Shown: positions 15,259 to 16,811 of the stretch, one piece after another | How positions within the stretch are numbered: the stretch's first letter is position 1 | How the letters are laid out: each line of letters opens with the position of its first letter | DNA from: JANRIZ01 sp033764445 | GTDB taxonomy: Bacteria; Verrucomicrobiota; Verrucomicrobiia; JAWXBN01 | Length of the DNA: 16,811 nucleotides | Assembly: GCA_033764445.1 (NCBI GenBank) | Contig: JANRIZ010000176.1 | Span: 1 to 16,811 of the forward strand | Reading direction: 5' to 3' | Notes under the pieces: generated by a model | Told to the model about the DNA's origin: nothing | Databases searched by the model: none | What the model saw: only the letters and a program-made list of their open reading frames with translations | Position numbers and translations under genes: made by a program

Positions 15259-16754
15259 ACTTCAATGGGGCCGCGCCCTTTCGGGCGCGGAAATCCGACA
15301 CAGGATTCACTCTCGGCTATCGCCGCCACTAGCTTCAATGGGGCCGCGCCCTTTCGGGCGCGGAAATCGATGGCCTTAGCCACAACATCAATACGAGAGC
15401 GGCGGCTTCAATGGGGCCGCGCCCTTTCGGGCGCGGAAATAGTCTCTTACTATGCGGTTCGGCATTTTTTTAATCCCAGCTTCAATGGGGCCGCGCCCTT
15501 TCGGGCGCGGAAATTGCGGAAATTTCAAGAAGTTGCCAAAAATTTCAACCGCTTCAATGGGGCCGCGCCCTTTCGGGCGCGGAAATCGATCAAAAAGATA
15601 ACTAATGCAAGCGGGCCACACAATGCTTCAATGGGGCCGCGCCCTTTCGGGCGCGGAAATGAAGAATCGCGCGCCAGATTCCGGTGGAATCGTTGTGGCT
15701 TCAATGGGGCCGCGCCCTTTCGGGCGCGGAAATATGTCTCCGGGATAGGAGGGCAGGGAGTGACAAAGCTGCTTCAATGGGGCCGCGCCCTTTCGGGCGC
15801 GGAAATAACTCGAGGTGCAGACCCCAAAGATGGTGAAAATCCTGCTTCAATGGGGCCGCGCCCTTTCGGGCGCGGAAATCGGCGGTGGAACCGGATGTTA
15901 GTCCGGGGGCGACGTTGCTTCAATGGGGCCGCGCCCTTTCGGGCGCGGAAATAGGACAATGCGCGGAAAAATCCGCCCAGCCGGGACGAGCTTCAATGGG
16001 GCCGCGCCCTTTCGGGCGCGGAAATTACGGGCTCGCTCAATTCATGTGAGGACATGAACAAGGCTTCAATGGGGCCGCGCCCTTTCGGGCGCGGAAATGA
16101 AGTAATCAAACAGGTCACGGCCAGAGCCACGAACGCTTCAATGGGGCCGCGCCCTTTCGGGCGCGGAAATCAAATTTACTTTTCCATCTATCTGTATGAG
16201 TTATTAGCTTCAATGGGGCCGCGCCCTTTCGGGCGCGGAAATAAGCACTAACACGCTTGAGTTGGTTGACGACAAGGGGCTTCAATGGGGCCGCGCCCTT
16301 TCGGGCGCGGAAATGGCCAGTTGTGCTTGCTTGTTTTTTTGCCTAGCCCAAGCTTCAATGGGGCCGCGCCCTTTCGGGCGCGGAAATGTCAAGTGGACCA
16401 ACCCCATGATTGCCCGCGAGATCAAGCTTCAATGGGGCCGCGCCCTTTCGGGCGCGGAAATTTGAAAAAATCCTTCGAGACTGAAATTTCATTCCTCGCT
16501 TCAATGGGGCCGCGCCCTTTCGGGCGCGGAAATCCCCCGGTTTTCAGTTATTGATCTTGTTGTTGATGATGCTTCAATGGGGCCGCGCCCTTTCGGGCGC
16601 GGAAATATCAATCTGCCAATCAGGGCATTGCTGGACAACATCGCTTCAATGGGGCCTCGCCCTTACGGGCGCGGAAATCTCTCCTTTCTTTACTCGCATG
16701 CGGGATTTGAGCCAATCGCTTCAATGGGGCCGCGCCCGTTCGGGGGCGGGAAAT
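15259..16754. CRISPR. CRISPR array, 21 repeats (36 nt) and 20 unique spacers
   Basis: The consensus repeat read on the plus strand begins GCTTCAATGGGG, continues with stem CCGCGCCC, loop TTTC and stem GGGCGCGG, and ends AAAT. The 8-bp GC-only stem is perfect. Repeats start at 15259, 15332, 15405, 15479, 15551, 15625, 15698, 15771, 15844, 15917, 15990, 16063, 16135, 16207, 16279, 16352, 16426, 16498, 16571, 16643 and 16718. Spacers are 36-39 nt, mostly 37, and all differ. Repeat 1 differs only in its first base (A for G). Repeat 20 has two changes, and repeat 21 is 37 nt with several. On the minus strand the repeat ends CCCCATTGAAGC, which resembles type I crRNA 5' handles and perhaps subtype I-G (formerly I-U). 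No cas gene is in the window. Transcription direction is unresolved. Confidence 0.98.
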
Positions 16755-16811
16755 GTTGCCGCGGGCGGCGGGAAATAAAACATAATATAGCGTAAATGGG
16801 GGCGCGGCCCG
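16755..16811. repeat. Decayed extension of the CRISPR array, or leader, at the window edge
   Basis: After repeat 21, 35 bases with an AT-rich half (AAATAAAACATAATATA) lead to GCGTAAATGGGGGCGCGG at 16790, which resembles the start of a repeat (GCTTCAATGGGGCCGCGC) and falls at the expected spacing. This may be a 22nd, decayed repeat. Alternatively, the AT-rich stretch may belong to a leader if crRNAs are made from the minus strand. Confidence 0.5.

Noticed and set aside
15265..16795. Open frames across the CRISPR region with repeated GAAPFRARK, MGPRPFGRG or LQWGRALSGAE peptides
   Set aside because: These are the three translations of the CRISPR repeat. The repeat-spacer period of about 73 bases is not a multiple of three, and the peptides are artefacts.

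Overview
The window looks like a piece of a high-GC bacterial chromosome. It probably comes from the Planctomycetes-Verrucomicrobia-Chlamydiae group, perhaps an Opitutales-type verrucomicrobium. That is an inference from the PEP-CTERM surface protein beside sugar genes, the gene style (few clear Shine-Dalgarno sites) and an uncharacterised protein of a type I associate with that group. No rRNA or other phylogenetic marker was read, so the assignment is tentative. No tRNA, rRNA, insertion sequence or replication origin was recognised.

Left block (1-4065). Three minus-strand genes run toward the left edge: a small YkvA/DUF1232-type protein, a membrane-anchored double-Cache/HAMP sensor with no output domain, and, overlapping its stop codon by ATGA, a prokaryotic Cys-loop-type (pentameric ligand-gated) ion channel homologue cut by the window edge. 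Divergent from these are a hypothetical protein and a regulator with an N-terminal excisionase-type helix-turn-helix and a C-terminal receiver domain.

Middle block (4106-11893, all minus strand). A cell-surface polysaccharide set: glutamine-dependent asparagine synthase-like amidotransferase, UDP-N-acetylhexosamine 6-dehydrogenase, UDP-sugar 4-epimerase and a family 4 glycosyltransferase. Together they fit synthesis, amidation and transfer of an N-acetyl-hexosaminuronic acid. Upstream lies a 760-residue beta-solenoid protein with a signal peptide and a C-terminal PEP-CTERM sorting tail, which fits an exosortase/exopolysaccharide setting.

The plus-strand gene at 12170-14338 is an uninterrupted three-enzyme fusion: low-molecular-weight protein tyrosine phosphatase, ribose-5-phosphate isomerase B and serine hydroxymethyltransferase. 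A strong intrinsic terminator follows.

Right block (14525-16811). A VapBC-type toxin-antitoxin pair on the minus strand, with a perfect 19-bp palindrome just upstream of the antitoxin, lies against a CRISPR array of 21 repeats of 36 nt and 20 spacers. No cas gene is present in the window. Repeats decay toward the right end of the window, whereas the repeat's ATTGAAGC end suggests crRNAs are read from the minus strand, so the leader side is unresolved.

The observations most worth following are the channel-sensor operon, the triple enzyme fusion, and the CRISPR array with its orientation conflict and its toxin-antitoxin neighbour.
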